A stretch of 64,000 bases of DNA from assembly GCA_032622095.1 (NCBI GenBank), contig CP136061.1:261114077-261178076 (forward strand), given 5' to 3'. The notes below the pieces were generated by a model. It saw nothing but the letters and a program-made list of their open reading frames with translations. It was not told where the DNA came from and did not search any database. The stretch is from Siphonodentalium dalli (taxonomy: Eukaryota > Mollusca > Scaphopoda > Gadilida > Siphonodentaliidae). Positions 45,931 through 56,402 of this stretch are shown here, in pieces; the stretch's first letter is position 1; every line of letters starts with the position of its first letter. The position numbers were made by a program, and so were the translations under genes.

Positions 45931-47189
45931 AGACTATGTGTTAAGTTGATCAATGGTCCCTCTCATATCCGTTTCGAAGTTCTGCCCATTTCCGTTCAAA
46001 CACAGGGCCAGAATCCCACAAAAAAGACGTTTTTGGCTAAATTTAATATTGCATCATTTTAAAAGAATAAGGTATATAATACTTTATTGTCAGTTGATTA
46101 AGTATCATGGTTAATAACCAAGTGAGAGAGTCACAATTGACTACCTTTTCAGAACAGCCGAGAATAATATTCGGTATATATGCGAAAAATCTACATTTTT
46201 ACAAAATTTTGTTGCCATTTTACAAGCCATCTTGAGTAATTTTGTCTAAAAATACATGTGACACAATGAAGACAGAACAAAACAACAAACACATGTGGTA
46301 CCAAAGATAGTTTCATTTTAATTGAAAAATGTCCAAACTTAAATAGTAACAATTAAACAAGGTGCATACAAAATGTTAGTATGCAATGTGTATAAGACAG
46401 AATAGCCAATGTTGTTCATCAACCACAAATTACAAGTGATTGCGTGGCATAAAGTGGCAATATCTATCATTTTATATATTTTGTCGCCATTTTGGCAGCC
46501 ATTTTGAGCCAAGTGAAAATTTTGGTTCCATTGAGTTTGAATATCCATAAGTAATGGTATGTCTCACTTATATTACACAGCTCAGTCCATTTCTTCATGA
46601 AATATGACTGAACTCCCAATGGTGATTTTTGATGAACTTTAATTCCGCGTTCTCTAATATCGAATTTTTGAGGGATCGGAAGGAGCTGATACTCCCATGA
46701 ATGGAATATTCCATTGCTCCAATGATCAATGAACATGATTAATACAAAATAAAGTCACAATTCTCAACCAGTTCCAAACAGCAGAAACTGATCTTAAAGA
46801 TATCAGTGAAAAAACGTCAAATATTCCACTCCCGGCTGCCATTTTGACTAGAAAGGTGGCATTTTATCTTAGCGTCTCAAAAATGTATGCATTTGTATAA
46901 ATATGGCAATATTTTCTAACTATAATTTACATCAAACTGACAGTGAACCGTCTGAAAAAAACGGCGGCCATGTTGGACGCCATCTTGTCCGGTAACCAGG
47001 AATAAAGCTCAAAAGGTCGGTTTCCCGGACTAAAATTGAAGAACACATGTACAAAACAATCTAAATATGGCACTTTTTGTCCGGGCTGTTGTGATATTAT
47101 CTATATATGTCGCTAACACACTCTACTAATACAAAGGAAATCAAAATTAATGTTATCGAAATCTTGCAGAAGAAACGAAAATCCAAAAG
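45931..47189. other. Diverged repeat region with recurrent GCCATTTTG phrases; no gene supported
   Basis: GGCTGCCATTTTG-type phrases occur near 45915, 46202, 46490, 46835 and 46970, suggesting degenerate units of about 290-340 bp. A minus frame at 46467-46736 contains KFDIRERGIKVHQKS, which resembles PDIERGIKFHHKHE in the frame at 42118-42445. No domain is recognised. Confidence 0.45.
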
Positions 47190-48930
47190 ACTATCGATAT
47201 ATATATATATTTGCGAATGTCTGTCTGTCTGTCTGTGTTCTATAGAAATTCACAGGGGACCATGATGTTCCGACCATCTAGATAACAACAGAGTCCAGAG
47301 GGGTCAGTTGTGGTACTTTTGTACGAGAAAGATAACGGTGCGGGTTAGAATTTTCTAAATTGACGCTGTTGTTGTCAGGGGCACAAAAGGGGGAGGGGGC
47401 AGAAAAAAACATTGTCGCCGATTTCCACCAAACATACATAATCATCTCCATGATATGAGGAATATAATGGTGTGGTTTATAGATGTCAAAAGAGGTGCTA
47501 TTTGGGTCAGGGGTGCACGGAAGGGGAGAGGGGCACAATAATTGATAATGTAAGTTATCGCCCGCGATTGAGTGAGACCAGGGGATTTGTCGCCCGCTCG
47601 AGACCTGTAATGTCACCCGAGGGCCGCCGGGCCCGACAGTGACATTCCAGGTCGAGAGCGGCGACAAATCCCCCTGTCTCATGAAAACAAGGGTGATAAC
47701 TGTTTTGTTATCTGGCAAAGGAGTACACACGAACCTCGTTAATATCAGGCATAAATGCGCGCATATATTCTTTAATCCAGTTCGAAAAGTTAATTTTATG
47801 TTGGAATCATTCATAATCTGGATCAATTGACAGACCCATCATTTGCGTAGCTATTCTCCGGTCAGTTTGCTGGTTGCATGGTGGAAATCGGTTCACGGAA
47901 AGAGGAGTAAAGCAATTTCGAAGTTGAGTAGCCATGCAGCGAAATGTTCGGTTTCGTTTCAAATGGCCGTGAAGACGCCGACAGACGTGTTCATTTCCAG
48001 ATTGCTAAAATGTGAAACTAACACGTTGTAGTAGTGCAAAAAGAAATTGACATATGTCACAGATTGTTACGCAACATACGGGTATTCTCTGAAGTCTGAG
48101 GAATGTATTGAAGAAAAGAAATAGTCAATTGATAAACAGTAAAGGGTGGCTATTTGAACTAGTACATAAACGTATTTGTAACGTATGTACATCGTATGTG
48201 CGATTGCCTGCAGCACACACCAACTGCATAATAAGGTTTATCTATTTGTCCCACGGTCTTTATTATTGATATAAAAAGGCACAATAGGAACATTACACAT
48301 TATAACGGATTTGTGTCCGCGATAACACCATTTATACATAGCGTGCTTTAATTTCAACTAAAAAACACACAATTATGCAAATTAGCAAACACCACAGTTC
48401 GCGGTTGTTATGACACAGTGGGGTGTTTATAAAAACAGTGTTTTTCGAAATTATCAGAGAGCTGTCAGAGAATCTCTGCGCGGTGAGTTCTTCGTAGTTC
48501 TATGTTTACTGGTAACAGCTGAGCGGTCAATAACTGAGACAATGTTACCCTCGAGGGTAATATGGTGATTTATCGCCCGCCATGTGACGCACTCTCAGCC
48601 AATCAGAAGAGAGGGAAATGGGATGAAGGATAACAAGGTGATTTACGGCCCGCCATGTGACGCACTCTCAGCCAATCAGAAGAGAGGAAAATGGGATGAA
48701 ATGTGACGAAGGATAACAAACCTGTTTAGCGCCGATTTCCACAAAATTGATACACATTCTTCTCCATGAAACGAGGAATCTATTAGTGTGATTTTAAGAT
48801 GGTAAAAGTAGCGCCATTTGAGTCAGGGGTGCACGGAAGGGAGAGGGGCACCAAAACTGATGATACCTTTTAACGCCGATTTCCACCAAATTGATACCCA
48901 TTCTTTTCCATGGAGACTGATGACATTTAA
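47190..48930 (+). mobile_element. Element with (TGTC)n head and tandem units, copy 2, interrupted
   Basis: The head repeats TTTGCGAATGTCTGTC, TTCTATAGAAATTCACAGGG and GCGGGTTAGAATTTTCTAAA as at 2340. One unit follows at 47414. Its B-type partner is split by the family D insertion at 47554-48717. Units resume at 48726 with AGCGCCGATTTCCACAAAAT and again at about 48871. Fewer units remain than in copy 1. Confidence 0.8.
47554..48717. mobile_element. Foldback-headed element, family D, copy 2 (nested)
   Basis: It starts GTTATCGCCCGCGATTGAG and ends GAAGGATAAC, like 10435-11614, with high identity throughout. The hairpin head is 47554-47700 and the two ~73-bp end repeats start at about 48562 and 48637. 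It sits inside a unit of the older tandem element, giving relative ages. The long minus ORF at 47278-47826 crosses the junction of the two repeats and is not a gene. Confidence 0.88.
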
Positions 48931-49588
48931 GCTTAATGGCATTGCGCTTTAGTATAATTCAAATTCCATATTTAAAAACTCTCCTGAACCTAAAATGTAA
49001 GCAGCCCATTACTGATGCTAGTAACTTTTAATATATATTACATATATACATTAGATGATACCATTATATGTAAGGTAGTAAGATTATGAAAACATATTAA
49101 TGGAGTTGCGAATGAGGCTAAAATGCTTAAGCGTAGTGTGTATTACACCGAAGCGTAATTAACTAGTAAATATGAATTTGGCCTCTAATAGTCGACTGTC
49201 TATTGGGACACTAATAATTCTCAATATATAAAATCTATTTCATACTCAAGATGGGATCCTTGATATATAACAACCAGACCAGATGGCAGGCAGATAACAT
49301 ACCGATTATCTCGATTACACCAGTCACTCGGCCAAGTGACCATGGTACCCCTCTGATTTTATTAGTGACTGGGAAAGCATGCATGTCCACTACAAGTTAT
49401 CTCTTAACAACAATATCATATACACTTGTGACCATGGCCCTCTGGCTGGGCAAGCCTTTTTTATTCATTGATGACACATTTGAAAATCAACATTCCACTT
49501 TCTTCCGATATTTGAACGAAATGCAACTCGGCCCAAATTCCTGTTCGTATCTATCCACATAGGTCCTGAATTCCACTCAATGTTTTAT
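48931..49588. other. Spacer, no gene supported
   Basis: The ORF at 49251-49562 (103 residues) has two weak hydrophobic stretches and no recognised domain. The upstream sequence is AT-rich. Confidence 0.4.
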
Positions 49589-50045
49589 TTAAAGGTACCG
49601 ATTCCAACAACAACATTTTTAGAATCCCCTTCATGCAATTATCGGAATCGATTAATTGCCGAAAATAATGCTAACCGCTGTCAAATATGGTATAAAATTG
49701 CCCGAAATTGTTATATTTATCAACATGTTGGACCAAATTTGGACTTGTTATAAACAGAAAGCCGATTCATTTTAGAGTTATCCATCTTCATCCGCAATTT
49801 GGTCCGATACCGACAACTCGTCGACTCTTTACTAGACCAATAATCCTCGATTGCAAAAAATAATAGATTTAAAACTTCCATTTCTAATAAATCTGGCCTT
49901 TGATTGGTGTGTTCCTCGACTCGAATCTAATACTTCTGACCGCCCAATCCATATAAATAAAAATTGACGGCCGCTTAATAGGATTGTGCATTTTAACTGA
50001 TATTCAATCTGCACACCAAAAGAAAAAAGGTGCAGTATCCCTTAA
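49589..50045 (+). mobile_element. TTAA-bounded MITE, family E, copy 2
   Basis: It begins TTAAAGGTACCGATTCCAAC. The right end inverted is TTAAGGGATACTGCACC. The body matches the reverse complement of 42905-43272. TTAA is present at both termini. Confidence 0.78.
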
Positions 50046-50820
50046 TATCACATTCCTGATTCAATAATCTCCAAACTGTATATCTACTTTCAATCGTAGT
50101 TACACGTCACACCGACCCCACCATTTGCCAATTGTAATCCTTCTTTGCTGCTGTCATATTGCAACTGCTGAATTTTGTTTAAAAGTTATAGAAAAAATGT
50201 ACATCCTTCTTTGTTGCTGCCATATTGCAACTGCTGAATTTTCTTTAAAAGTTATAGAAAAAATAGCCCACCACCCACAGTCATCTCTGTTTTTTTGCTA
50301 TCATCGGTCCACACATATATTGAACACGCGTCCGTATCTAATCTACCTCTTCGTTAAACCGATTATAACCCATGGTGTAATCGGTGCACCGATCTCAGTC
50401 GTAACGTCGCTAATGAATCCATGTGTCAAACGTCAACCGAAATTGCAGGACAGATGTGACCGAGCTCAATTATTTTATGCTAAATAGTTCATGGGTATTC
50501 TAATGCATGCATCTTAGTTTTCTTGTTTATAGTGATGTTGTAACACGAGGTCCGTTCGAATCTCAGTAGATATAGGTGCCTGTAGATATGTGTGGCGTTA
50601 TTTATATGGATGTTTTGTTCCTGGTTATATCGATAAATCGTCCATTATAATTCAATTGAAGCACAGTCTCTGACAATCTATAAATCTCGTTATCACTCAC
50701 TGACACGCACTAGCGACACCTCGTGCATGTCCGCTCGTTCCTGTAGCTGAATATACTTGAACAAACTCATACTAGGATATATTCTCGGAAGGCCATACAG
50801 TTTCTATAGCAACGAGCATC
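50046..50820. other. Upstream region of the receptor gene, with a 66-bp duplication
   Basis: A 66-bp unit containing TTGCAACTGCTGAATTTT is repeated directly (about 50139-50204 and 50205-50270). The ORF through it (50125-50487) is therefore likely non-coding. No TATA box or splice acceptor can be assigned with confidence. An in-frame TAG at 50773-50775 lies 48 bp before the receptor ATG. Confidence 0.5.
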
Positions 50821-51867
50821 ATGGAGTCTGTTTTAGATGTGGAAATAAACCAGTCAGCAAACAGCAGCGACTGGGCGGATGAGTCGCAAAAATCCCTATA
50901 TTCACTTGCAACAACATGGATGTGGATGTTAGTGGGTGGATGTTTTGTTTTTCTGGGAATAATCGGGAATATCTTGGTTACTATGGTTTTTTGTCAGCCA
51001 TCAATGATAAAGAAACGGTCTGCTATTTACTTCATTGGATTGGCGATTGCCGATATTATAAATGTGTGCGCCTTTGTCCCGTATTACATGACATACAGTT
51101 TTCAATCGAATGTCATTTCGATTTCTTCCACCACGTGTAAGGCTACGCAGTTCGCAACATATACTTTTGGAGATATATCAATTTGGTTTCTTGTGATTCT
51201 GGCAATCGACAGAACGTTGGCGGTTCGGTTATCTGAGATACCAAGAGAAATAGAAAGAAAGCGAACGCCCATCATCCGATTATTATTCGTAACCTTTCTC
51301 GCTTCGTTAGTAAACGGCCACCTAATATACGGATTTGAAAAAGACTCCGGAAATGAGTCTGCGTTTGGTTGCGCATTCCATGGCCCAGACGCCTACATGT
51401 ATTTCACCGATAATATATGGATTTGGTGTGACATCTCAAAATATTCTGTTATCCCTGTCACAATACTTGTAGTTTGTAATGCCGTTATTATTAAGGCAAT
51501 CAAAGAAACACGAAGATCGCTGAGTGGCTTCAATGGAGATCATAAGCGACAGAAAGACAAGACAACATCGTCGCTTACGGCCATACTAATCGCAACGACC
51601 ATTCAGCTTCTCGTCACCACGTTGCCTATCGTCGTTGCACTATCGGTCGTTAACTACCTGAGGCCAGCCATGGACAAGGAAATGAACTTTGTCATATCCA
51701 GTCTAACACTATTAGCGATGGGTAACAACGCCCTGAATTGTGTTACGTACTGCTTGTCTGGGAGACGATTCAGGTCCGAGTTATTCTTCATTGTGACAAG
51801 AAGACCGCGAAATAAATTTAGTAACAGCGGAACATTTTCACAAAGAGCAGATATATGCATGCATTAA
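50821..51867 (+). CDS. Rhodopsin-class (class A) GPCR, neuropeptide-receptor-like, intronless
   Basis: The 348-residue protein has seven hydrophobic segments in class A order and would act in the plasma membrane to couple an extracellular ligand to G proteins. TM1 has GN (N50). TM2 has LAIAD (D78). C106 and C184 can form the TM3-ECL2 disulphide. TM3 ends IDRT (D130-R131), a DRY variant. TM5 has P212. TM6 has LLVTTLP (P269) without the usual CW. TM7 has N306-C-V-T-Y310, with Cys in place of the NPxxY proline, then a CLSGRRFRSEL helix-8 start. N10, N14 and N178 are possible glycosylation sites. Length is normal for the family and one exon covers it all. An in-frame TAG 48 bp upstream supports this ATG. 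The ALNCVTYCLSGRRFR pattern resembles FMRFamide/sex-peptide-type receptors of invertebrates. The ligand is unknown. Confidence 0.93.
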   Translation: MESVLDVEINQSANSSDWADESQKSLYSLATTWMWMLVGGCFVFLGIIGNILVTMVFCQPSMIKKRSAIYFIGLAIADIINVCAFVPYYMTYSFQSNVISISSTTCKATQFATYTFGDISIWFLVILAIDRTLAVRLSEIPREIERKRTPIIRLLFVTFLASLVNGHLIYGFEKDSGNESAFGCAFHGPDAYMYFTDNIWIWCDISKYSVIPVTILVVCNAVIIKAIKETRRSLSGFNGDHKRQKDKTTSSLTAILIATTIQLLVTTLPIVVALSVVNYLRPAMDKEMNFVISSLTLLAMGNNALNCVTYCLSGRRFRSELFFIVTRRPRNKFSNSGTFSQRADICMH

Positions 51868-52106
51868 TATACATGTTGATAATCGGTGTGGTTTTCGTTA
51901 CGGCAATGTGTATTTTTTGTAAATTGTGTAACTCAACATACAAAGGTACATGTACGTACATACCCAGTCGGGGTTTGCATTGGCGACTGGACAGTTCACT
52001 TTTTGTCTATGGTGGGTCATCTTGCTGTGCATATACCAGAATGCATAGATTAAATTTCATTTCGCTGTGTGTTTTCTATGATCCAGCTTAACTTGTTTTT
52101 GCACAC
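51868..52106. other. 3' flank of the receptor gene
   Basis: There is no clear AATAAA before the family C MITE that begins 240 bp after the stop codon. The ORF at 51855-52091 is not recognised. Confidence 0.4.
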
Positions 52107-52532
52107 TAAAGGCACGGGCGGCGTTTGTTGCAGAAATATTCATATTTGTTCAAATCGCCATCAACAGAAGGAATGTTAAAACAACTCTCTTTATTATATC
52201 CATATCAGGAAAACAATAACAAATGACGCTCTTTATGTTTACCATATCCGGATCTAAACAAAAGCCAGGTTCTGTAACGTTTTTTTTTGCTATTGTTTAC
52301 ATAACAAAGGAAAAACATTTGACAATAACATACTGTTTATGCCATATTTCTTATTGGTATTAGAACAAAGTCTGTCTAAATTTTACTATTCTATATGTTT
52401 ATGGCGGTTTTTGACGGAGCTGAATATTTTAACAGCATACCCACCACCAACGCCACCCGTATCTTAACATACCCACCACCAACGCCATCCGTATCTTAAC
52501 ATACCCACCACCAACGCCATCCGTATCTTTAA
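52107..52532 (-). mobile_element. MITE family C, copy 2, with triplicated end
   Basis: The plus-strand reading begins TAAAGGCACGGGCGGCG and ends CCGTATCTTTAA. The terminal CATACCCACCACCAACGCCA block is present three times with a 32-bp period (about 52437-52530), an expansion not seen in the other copies. The body matches 54031-54553 but is shorter, lacking a middle section. It lies just downstream of the receptor gene. Confidence 0.82.
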
Positions 52533-52716
52533 AATAGAACAGTCATGGTATGTTCCCCGAATAATTCACTGAAACCGATTTGACTGTAATGGGGTCACAT
52601 AGCTAGCGATTCGCATGACTGATATATGGTACTTTCAACATATCCTCGCGCAAATATGATCATAATCGACATATGATATCCACATAGGTTCATAATCGAC
52701 ATATGATATCCACATA

Positions 52717-53235
52717 GGTTCACATTGGATATTTGATTCTGAAGTTAGTCCCATATAGACATTTTAAAGATCGTACATCTGGTAATTCGTGAGTATTGTC
52801 AGCCCATAATGAACTTATAGTAACTTATTATAGTTTTAGTGCCATTATCGACTCAGAATTAGGACCCGACGAATCGGCAATTTCAACATCGAATCGAATC
52901 TCGAATCGAATAAGGATAATAACAGCTGGGATAATAATGTGAAGCGCTTAGGGCCCTCACGGGGATATGATGCGCTATATAAGCTCCATTATTATTATTA
53001 TTATTATTATTATATCAACATAGGTTCACATTGGATATTTGATTCTGAAGTTAGTCCCATATAGACATTTTAAAGAGCGTACATCTGGTAAGTCGTGAGT
53101 ATTGTCAGCCCATAATGAACTTATAATAACTTATTATAGTTTTAGTGCCATTATCGATTCATAATAACTTATTATTAATAAGTTATCCTGAGTCAATAAT
53201 GGCACTAAAACGCTCTCATTTTCAGCTCGTTGTGG
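52717..53235. repeat. Duplicated ~150-bp segment flanking an L2-type tail
   Basis: Copy 1 (about 52717-52862) and copy 2 (about 53021-53165) share AGGTTCACATTGGATATTTG, AGTTAGTCCCATATAGACAT and TTATAGTTTTAGTGCCATTA. Copy 2 is followed by an inverted echo (TAATGGCACTAAAACGCTCT), making an imperfect hairpin over about 53135-53215. A more distant relative lies at about 30200-30330. Confidence 0.8.
52939..53013 (+). mobile_element. Probable L2-clade LINE/SINE 3' tail with (ATT)n
   Basis: GTGAAGCGCTTAGGGCC, then GATGCGCTATATAAGC and an (ATT)n run (52988-53013), match the stem-loop and tail recognised by L2-type reverse transcriptases. That consensus has AAGCGCTT paired with an AGCGCTATATAA stretch, followed by a short tail repeat. 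Nothing upstream is recognisable as element body, so this is a severely 5'-truncated copy or a SINE tail. Confidence 0.5.
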
Positions 53236-54030
53236 ACTCAAAATGAGGCGATTCTTCGATTCGATGCCGATTATAAACCTCAAACAAATCCTAGTATAAA
53301 CCCATAATGTGATGATTATCTGGTGAACAGTTTGTACATTTATACACCAGTGTATAACCCATTGAGAGCCCCATATACTGGAGCATACGACTCTATGTGG
53401 TGCATGTTTCCATTTGGGAGAGACTCCCTGTGGGTTAAGCATTAAACGTTATCAGTGAGGTTTGAGATGGATGTTTTGCATTACTGACCAAGCCTGAGTT
53501 TAGTGTGCCTGTCATTTGCAGAATGATTCGCAATAAAAGAACAGGTTGTACATTTATATATCAATGTTGACGTTTGACCATTCTCTTGCCACAAATCAAC
53601 ATGCTGTTTTAATAAATCACCGACGTAATATTGGTCGATAAAGGGTTTGACCTAGAACAAATATGGACTAAGTTGGTTTTTATTCTATTTTGAAGAGGAA
53701 TATATCCTCTATAAGATATCCAAAGTCCACTAAAATTCGCTTTTAGCAAATTGCTATTACAGAGAATTTTTAAATGCTGATTTTCCGGTCTTGGTGTGTG
53801 GTTGCGTGCGTCCATGCGCGCATCTGGAAGTGAAAGTACGTAATGGTAATTTACAAGTATGTTATTAAATATCTCTAAAGCTACACATATCATAACAACA
53901 TTTCTATTTAAATTATTTATCGGTTACTGCAACGCAAGTTAAACTCAAAGATTTACGTCTTTAAGTTCGGTGTTTCTGCTTATAATGTATCCAACAGTAG
54001 GGCCAAAATAGTTTAGGGCATGCAACACAC
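53236..54030. other. Spacer, no gene seen
   Basis: The minus ORFs at 53134-53442 and 53609-53893 have no recognised domain. The rest is AT-rich unique sequence. Confidence 0.42.
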
Positions 54031-54553
54031 GAAGGCACGGGTGGCGTTCGTTGCAGAAATATTCATATTTGTTCAAAAATCGCCATCAACAGAAGGAATA
54101 TTAAAATATATATAGTTTTGGTCATATGCCAAACATAATCAGCGCGTAAATAGTATATTGTCGTCAAGACGTACGATCGTGTATGTAAACAAGAGCCTGC
54201 TCATGTTACAGAAGTTGTGCCTCTATTTACATAACACAGCGCAATCCTATTAGTTAATCACACAAAAATGATATAAACGCTATTTATTATTTCCATATCA
54301 GAAAACAATAACAAATAACGCTCTTTATATTTACCATATCCGGATCTGAACAAAAGCCAGGAAACGTAACGTTTTTTACTTTTGTTTACATAACAAAGGA
54401 AAAACAATTGACAATAACATACTGTTTATGCCATATTTCTGATTGATATAAGAATAAAGTCTATATATTACTATTCTTTCTGTTTATGGCGGTTTTTGAC
54501 GGAGGTGAATATTTTAACAGCATACCCACCGCCAACGCCGCCCGTATCTTTAA
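54031..54553 (-). mobile_element. MITE family C, copy 3 (fullest)
   Basis: One end is GAAGGCACGGGTGGCGTTCG. The other, inverted, is TTAAAGATACGGGCGGCGTT. The body matches the reverse complement of 40845-41346, including TAAACAGTATGTTATTGTCA and the AAAAACCGCCATAAACAG block. At 523 bp it is the most complete of the three copies. Confidence 0.83.
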
Positions 54554-54599
54554 CGAATACGATTGTAAAAACGCATGATATTAGGCATTTATAAAAAAT

Positions 54600-55330
54600 T
54601 AAATACAGAAGAAAAAATGACTTTTTCAATTTATTCCGAAATTAAAATAATGCTTTCTCCTGAAATATGTTAAAACTTATTGCAAGTCAATCGAAGTGTT
54701 CTTTTATCCTACCCCGAAAAATTACATTATTTGCACCATTTTCGCTTGTAAGCCAAAATATGCACACGAATGAATTTAATGGCCACATTTGAGAGTTATT
54801 TAAATATGGTTTACGAATAATGTGATTAAATAATGATAGTATTATCCATTTCACAAACATTTTCTACCTAAAATCAAAAAAACATTGCTGAAAAATTTAT
54901 TTTTTCAATTTCTTACGGAAATTGAATAACGTTTTCTCCCGAAATGAGTGGACACCCACTTCGAGTCAGTGCTCAAATTTTGTCATGGTGATTCCTGACT
55001 TCGCCAAAAATTTACAACACGCGACAAACCACTTAATCGACTTTCAGCGAAAGTTCAATTAACCATACCATGACATTTAGCGAAATGTCAGTATTTGCAC
55101 CTTTATAATCGATTATAAAGCAAAATCTGTGATGGATGAATTTAATTGTCTCTTTCTATAACTATTTGGAAATAATTAACGAATAATGTTCGACCGAAAA
55201 CCGAAAAATATTAAAATTCCTTATGGAAACTAAAATAGTATTTTCCCACAAAACACATCGGAAATATATGCGAAATGGTCGTTACAATTGGCATAATTGT
55301 TGTGTTAAAAAAGCACAGCAGTTATTATTA
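54600..55330. repeat. Diverged tandem repeat, unit about 300 bp, 2-3 copies
   Basis: TTTTTCAATTTATTCCGAAA (about 54623), TTTTTCAATTTCTTACGGAA (about 54900) and AAAATTCCTTATGGAAACTA (about 55213) each precede AATA-x-YRTTTTCYC. Later phrases such as TGAATTTAAT and TACGAATAATG recur in the same order. The copies are well diverged. Confidence 0.6.
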
Positions 55331-55439
55331 CCCAATTTGCTAGCATCTACATGTAGTGAAAGTAGGTCCTCTATTTATTAAAGTATAAGAGAAGCTGAAA
55401 TGTAACCCAACGAGGAGAGTGATGGGGCGCCCATATCTC

Positions 55440-55680
55440 GCCCACTGTCTTCCATTACCCTGCAGGGAGCCCCATACATATATAGAAGCATATAGAAGAG
55501 TGTCGTCTGCTCATGTTCGTCTGGGGCTCTGTATGGGTGAAATTATAAAATTGTTAAAGAATACAAGAAAAAATTATTAAAATTGTAAAAAATTGCTAGG
55601 CCAATGCATTCTTTTATATATGCGAGGCGACCTATGGTCGACTCGCATATATAAGAGAATGCATTAGCACAGGGTAAAAA
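55440..55680. mobile_element. Truncated relative of the 43728 element with palindrome P7
   Basis: TTACCCTGCAGGGAGCCCCA through GGGGCTCTGTATGGGTGAAA is the inverse of about 44378-44459. An A/T-rich linker similar to 37537-37560 follows, then P7 (55600-55668) and ACAGGGTAAA, which follows the palindrome at 44601 as well. The expected GTGACCC terminus is missing. Confidence 0.75.
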
Positions 55681-55984
55681 AAAAGCTAAAATCACCACTA
55701 TACCAACAGGGGCGGTCCGGGCTGGTCCGGGCGGTGTTTAGTCGCACCGTCTTCCGTTTATCGATCGAACGCGACAAAGCAGATCAGCCCATAAAGTAAT
55801 AATCACCCATAAACTAGATACTTATGTACGTGTATGACAAAAAAAGTGTGTCGATGAACTAAGTGATATCTAACAAAACACATTCGAAAGGGGGCACTTA
55901 ACGCCATCGACCGCCGCAACTTCAACGTGTATCTGTATAAAGCACATTAAAACACATTAGCACTGTAACGTCAAGTTTGGACAT
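55681..55984. other. Spacer, no gene seen
   Basis: This is short unique sequence, including a local direct duplication of GGTCCGGGC near 55717. Confidence 0.4.
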
Positions 55985-55988
55985 TAGG

Positions 55989-56402
55989 CCAAAATAAAAA
56001 AGACCTGTGTTTCTGGTGAGCCACACGCCCCTATTCCTGCGATCCGACCGTTTTCAAATTATTGATTTTGCAAAATTAGTGCGCATCCCGTTTTATTTTC
56101 CTTGTAAACTGATTCATTTCCGAAATAATGCACACATCGCGTGTACTGTTAAACCGGAAATTATACCACACTTCAGTTAGGTCACAGCTGAATCAAATTA
56201 ATTTTTTCATGTTTTATTATTTTATAGTACATTACAAACAAGGAGAAGAAGTCCAGGAGGGGGGGGTATTCATATTTATTTTGAGCTTGAAAGTTGAAAA
56301 TAAAATGAAAAAATAAAATGAAATGAAAAGGCACCCGCCCGCCCCTATTTTATTCTTACATGTCACCAGAAACTCAGGGTATATATTTATTTGGCCTTAC
56401 CC
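55989..56402. mobile_element. MITE with AGGCCAAAATAAAA-type ends
   Basis: The left end is TAGGCCAAAATAAAAAAGAC followed by CTGTGTTTCTGGTGA. The right end inverted is TAAGGCCAAATAAATATATA followed by CCCTGAGTTTCTGGTGA. Next to these lie CGCCCCTATT and its inverse AATAGGGGCG. The body of about 410 bp lacks a credible ORF. Confidence 0.65.

Noticed and set aside
45290-45949. Several overlapping ORFs on both strands
   Set aside because: They fall in a stop-poor decayed minisatellite and overlap in conflicting frames.
47278-47826. 182-residue minus-strand ORF
   Set aside because: It spans the junction between two different repeats (tandem-unit element and family D), so it cannot be an ancestral gene.
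50125-50487. 120-residue ORF upstream of the receptor
   Set aside because: It runs through a 66-bp direct duplication, has no recognised domain and lies in the receptor's 5' flank.
50540-50575. GTTCGAATCTCAG as a Pol III B box
   Set aside because: No A box or tRNA fold upstream; a single short motif match.
51654-51860. Minus-strand ORF inside the receptor gene
   Set aside because: It is the antisense shadow of the receptor coding sequence.
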